Assembly (NCBI GenBank): GCA_028284905.1
Contig: JANQQU010000065.1
Coordinates: 132,128 to 196,127, forward strand
Direction of reading: 5' to 3'
From: Calditrichia bacterium
GTDB lineage: Bacteria > Calditrichota > Calditrichia > RBG-13-44-9 > J075
DNA: 64,000 bases
How positions within the stretch are numbered: position 1 is the stretch's first letter; every line of letters starts with the position of its first letter. The notes beneath the pieces are model-generated. The model did not search any database. It saw only the letters and a program-made list of their open reading frames with translations, and was not told where the DNA came from. Below, piece by piece: positions 61,662-64,000 of this stretch. The translations under genes were made by a program, and so were the position numbers.

Positions 61662-62769
61662 AATTATAACACTATACACATCCTATGTCCGGGAAACTGA
61701 TAACAGTATTCCTGTGCCGGTGGATATGTCCTATGGACGATGGTTCAAAATTACCGAGGCGTTGGCGCGAGCCGGGCACCAGGTGGATATGGCTGTCTCC
61801 GACCGTTTTGAAAGTATCCAGTCTCCAAAGTCCATTCGGATCAATGATGTCACTGTTCGTATGGTGCCGCTTTCCCAGGTAGATTGGGATGATTATGACA
61901 TTGTGAAAACCGAATTCCACGGCGGCTTTAAGACCTTGAAAATGTTCGGTGGCGCTGATCATCCCTTTATTATTTCAAAATTGGGTTCTGTGGTGGCGCC
62001 GGAAGACCGGCCGGGTATTTATTTTTACGGAGATTATCGGAAAAGGCTCTACGAAACGCAGTGTGAAATTAATGAAACCAGCCGTTATGTAACTGTCCTC
62101 AATGGCTCTGCGGCGGCATTATGGGAAGAGTGTTATGGGAGCCGGGAAAAAACGCTGGTGGTGCCAGGGGGCGTCGATCGCTTCATCCCGGAACGACAGG
62201 AAGATCCATATCCGGCCTCCGGAGAAAAGCGCTGCCTTTTTGCCGGCAATATCTACGACCTTGATACCCAGCCGGAGGCGAATCACACCCTGGTAAAAAA
62301 ACTGAACGATTTAGGCCGCTTACTGGCACGTCAAAATATTCGCCTTTACTTGCTTGGACGTGGGGACACCAGCGAATTGGATGAACGATATGTGACTTAT
62401 TTAGGCGTTGTGACCATGGAAGCATCCTGGCAATATATGTATCATGCCGATGTCGGGTTGGTTGTTTCCGCGGGAGAATTTCAGCATAACAATGAAAGCA
62501 CTAAAATCTATCATTACCTGCGTGCCGGCCTGCCGGTCGTGAGCGAAAGTGGTTTTCCCAACGACCACGTCGTTCGCTCGGCCAAACTGGGGGAAGTGGT
62601 GAAAAATGATGATATGACAGCGCTGGCAAAGGCAATTGTAAAAGCTGCATCCAGTTCGGGAGAAGAACAGGAATATGCAATAAATTATATTCTCAATAAT
62701 CATACCTGGGACCAGCGGGTGAATGTCTACGATTTAATTTTCAAAAGGAAACTAAGACTGGCTGAATAA
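61654..62769 (+). CDS. GT4-family glycosyltransferase
   Basis: A 371-residue GT-B enzyme: LKIITLYTSYVRETDNSIPVPVDMSYGRWFKITEALARAGHQV, CLFAGNIYDLDTQPEANHTLV, IRLYLLGRGD and the donor motif HNNESTKIYHYLRAGLPVVSESGFPN with the E...K..Y form of EX7E. The ATG at 61654 overlaps the upstream stop (ATGCTTAA) and has a GAGG site, indicating translational coupling; a longer frame to 61615 is not needed. Confidence 0.87.
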   Translation: MLKIITLYTSYVRETDNSIPVPVDMSYGRWFKITEALARAGHQVDMAVSDRFESIQSPKSIRINDVTVRMVPLSQVDWDDYDIVKTEFHGGFKTLKMFGGADHPFIISKLGSVVAPEDRPGIYFYGDYRKRLYETQCEINETSRYVTVLNGSAAALWEECYGSREKTLVVPGGVDRFIPERQEDPYPASGEKRCLFAGNIYDLDTQPEANHTLVKKLNDLGRLLARQNIRLYLLGRGDTSELDERYVTYLGVVTMEASWQYMYHADVGLVVSAGEFQHNNESTKIYHYLRAGLPVVSESGFPNDHVVRSAKLGEVVKNDDMTALAKAIVKAASSSGEEQEYAINYILNNHTWDQRVNVYDLIFKRKLRLAE

Positions 62770-62797
62770 TTCTGATCGAGAAAAGTGAGACCCGTTT

Positions 62798-63667
62798 ATG
62801 AAACAACCTGATTTGCTTACAGTTTTAATGCCCTGCAAGGATGCCCATCCGGCGTATTTTCAATTGGCCTTAAATTCCGTTCTTCAGCAGAGTGTGCCCC
62901 ACTGGCGACTGATGGTTATCGACGACCACAGTACAAATGAGGCGACGCTAAAAATTCTCGAAGATCTGGCGAAATCTGAAGATCATCGCATCCGGGTGGT
63001 AAAGAATAGAACAAGATACATCACCGGTGCATTAAATACCGCCATGGCACTGGTGGAAACACCGTTCGTCTGCTCGCTGCATTGCGACGATTTACTTGAT
63101 GAAAATGCCGTCAAGGTTCTCAACGATTGCATCCGCGAATTTCCGGAAGTGGACTATTTTCATTCCGGGCGAATACACATTAATGACGATGGCAAACAGA
63201 TTTCGAAGTTTTATCCGCCGAAAGAATCATTTACCCTGGCAGATTTTAAGCAGAAAGGGCCGGTAAAACACTTGCACTGCTGGCGCGTAAAGCTGGCCTT
63301 GGAAATCGGAGGAATGGACGAAACGCTTGGGTTACATGGGGCGGATGATTATGATTTTGTTTGGTGCATGGCCGAGGCTGGTTGCCGTTTTCAGGCAGTG
63401 AATGAATGTTTATACTATTATCGCGATCATCGTACCCATTATCGTCTAACAACCCATGTTACCCGTGAGAAACAGGTAAATGAGCTGCGGAAAATTTTTC
63501 GTAAGCATGGTATGACGGCAGCGGAAATAGAAGAAGAACTGAACAGGCGTGTGAATGACTATTTACAACAAGCGTTATACGAGAATGAAAATGATCAGCA
63601 GCAAAAAGAAAATGATAACTATGATCCGAATAATGGCTGGCGTTTTGAATATCCAGTGGAGAATTAA
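62798..63667 (+). CDS. GT2-family glycosyltransferase
   Basis: A 289-residue GT-A enzyme: LTVLMPCKDAHPAYFQLALNSVLQQSVPHWRLMVIDDHSTNEATLKIL, ITGALNTAMALVETPFVCSLHCDDLLD (HCDD as DxD-like) and LGLHGADDYDFVWCMAEAGCRFQAV. It fits the WcaA/EpsJ-like group. The C-terminal tail is Asn/Gln/Glu rich. It follows the GT4 gene by 28 bases in the same direction. Confidence 0.88.
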   Translation: MKQPDLLTVLMPCKDAHPAYFQLALNSVLQQSVPHWRLMVIDDHSTNEATLKILEDLAKSEDHRIRVVKNRTRYITGALNTAMALVETPFVCSLHCDDLLDENAVKVLNDCIREFPEVDYFHSGRIHINDDGKQISKFYPPKESFTLADFKQKGPVKHLHCWRVKLALEIGGMDETLGLHGADDYDFVWCMAEAGCRFQAVNECLYYYRDHRTHYRLTTHVTREKQVNELRKIFRKHGMTAAEIEEELNRRVNDYLQQALYENENDQQQKENDNYDPNNGWRFEYPVEN

Positions 63668-63672
63668 TCTTT

Positions 63673-64000
63673 ATGTCGTTTTTGCCTTATTTTCTTACCG
63701 TTGATACTGAAACCGATTTAATGGAAGCCGGTAATGCGGCTATTTCGCGAATCCGGGACGAAGTTGCTGAAGCATATGGGATATCGATTCCGATCGTTTG
63801 GTTTGTGCGCTTTCAACGGGGTTGGCAGGAGACGGTAGACAATGATTCGATCAATTTCTTTCGCGGACCGCTTGGCCGGCATTTTGATGGATTTCAATTG
63901 GCGAAATCCCAACTAAAGGCGTTTCAGGCACGTGGGGACGAAATTGCCTGGCATTATCATGCCTATAATTATACTGAACGTAAGGACTTGAGCCATGATC
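63673..64000 (+). CDS. polysaccharide deacetylase-like protein (3' truncated by window)
   Basis: An ATG at 63673 opens a frame that runs to the window end (109 complete codons): SFLPYFLTVDTETDLMEAG, then IPIVWFVRFQRGW and GDEIAWHYHAYNYTERKDL. The TVDTE and the HYHAYNY segments fit the DxE and H-x-H elements of the NodB deacetylase fold as seen in other glycan-cluster deacetylases. The rest lies outside the window. It starts 5 bases after the GT2 stop, so it belongs to the same operon. Confidence 0.6.
   Translation, partial: MSFLPYFLTVDTETDLMEAGNAAISRIRDEVAEAYGISIPIVWFVRFQRGWQETVDNDSINFFRGPLGRHFDGFQLAKSQLKAFQARGDEIAWHYHAYNYTERKDLSHD

Overview
The window looks like a chromosomal segment from an uncultured or poorly known bacterium of the FCB supergroup (Calditrichota/KSB1/Ignavibacteriota-like). 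The basis is two large secreted proteins ending in an NYPNPFNP...FlgD-like C-terminal sorting domain of the type IX secretion type, a DUF6702/M1-peptidase pair, many lipoprotein signals, and purine-rich Shine-Dalgarno sequences before many genes. No rRNA, tRNA, CRISPR array, integrase or transposase gene was recognised.

Layout. (1) 1-324: C-terminal end of a secreted enzyme with a calcium-binding DxDxDG tail, probably a pectate-lyase-like protein. (2) 339-25707, minus strand: one very long exopolysaccharide locus. It contains the Wzx/Wzy-type parts (initiating sugar transferase, export lipoprotein, Wzz-like chain-length protein, ExeA-like ATPase, BY-kinase-like protein, flippase, O-antigen ligase/polymerase), three GT4 glycosyltransferases, three sulfotransferases, an alkaline-phosphatase-fold enzyme, two hexapeptide acyltransferases, a polysaccharide deacetylase, a FemAB-like transferase and a methyltransferase. 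Embedded in it is a carrier-protein cassette: a stand-alone adenylation enzyme, an acyl/peptidyl carrier protein and two acyl-CoA-dehydrogenase-fold enzymes. Its hand-read specificity residues resemble those of the L-proline enzymes that start pyrrole-2-carboxylate synthesis. (3) 25708-27390: a gene-poor leader region with a 40-bp dyad. (4) 27391-28695: two YeeE/YedE-type sulfur-transport proteins convergent with an ArsR regulator that has a perfect inverted repeat upstream.

(5) 29111-44896: mixed housekeeping and accessory genes: a YCF48-propeller secreted protein, an AAC(6')-like acetyltransferase, DUF6702 and a divergent M1 peptidase, a methyltransferase, a cysteine desulfurase, a pentapeptide-repeat protein, a sulfatase, phenylacetate-CoA ligase and pstSCAB. 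The gaps here are filled with structurally similar but sequence-unrelated inverted repeats. (6) 45369-52982: one 2537-residue secreted protein whose first half is six tandem 576-bp repeats, followed by an Fn3-like domain, two beta-helix regions, a P-domain and a sorting domain. (7) 53062-54477: a membrane SpoIIE-type phosphatase, next to the remnant of an acetyltransferase. (8) 55070-64000, plus strand: a second surface-glycan cluster (HprK-like kinase, nucleotidyltransferase-fold protein, two tandem SGNH proteins, two GT2, one GT4, a methyltransferase, and a deacetylase-like gene cut by the window end).

The genes together suggest a surface-attached, polysaccharide-making and polysaccharide-degrading lifestyle. 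The large EPS locus should produce a sulfated, acylated polymer, and the amino-acid-loading cassette may add an unusual heteroaromatic or dehydro-amino-acyl decoration. Functional calls come from motif reading by eye; no database search was run. Where a start differs from the longest possible reading frame, the reason is given in the entry.
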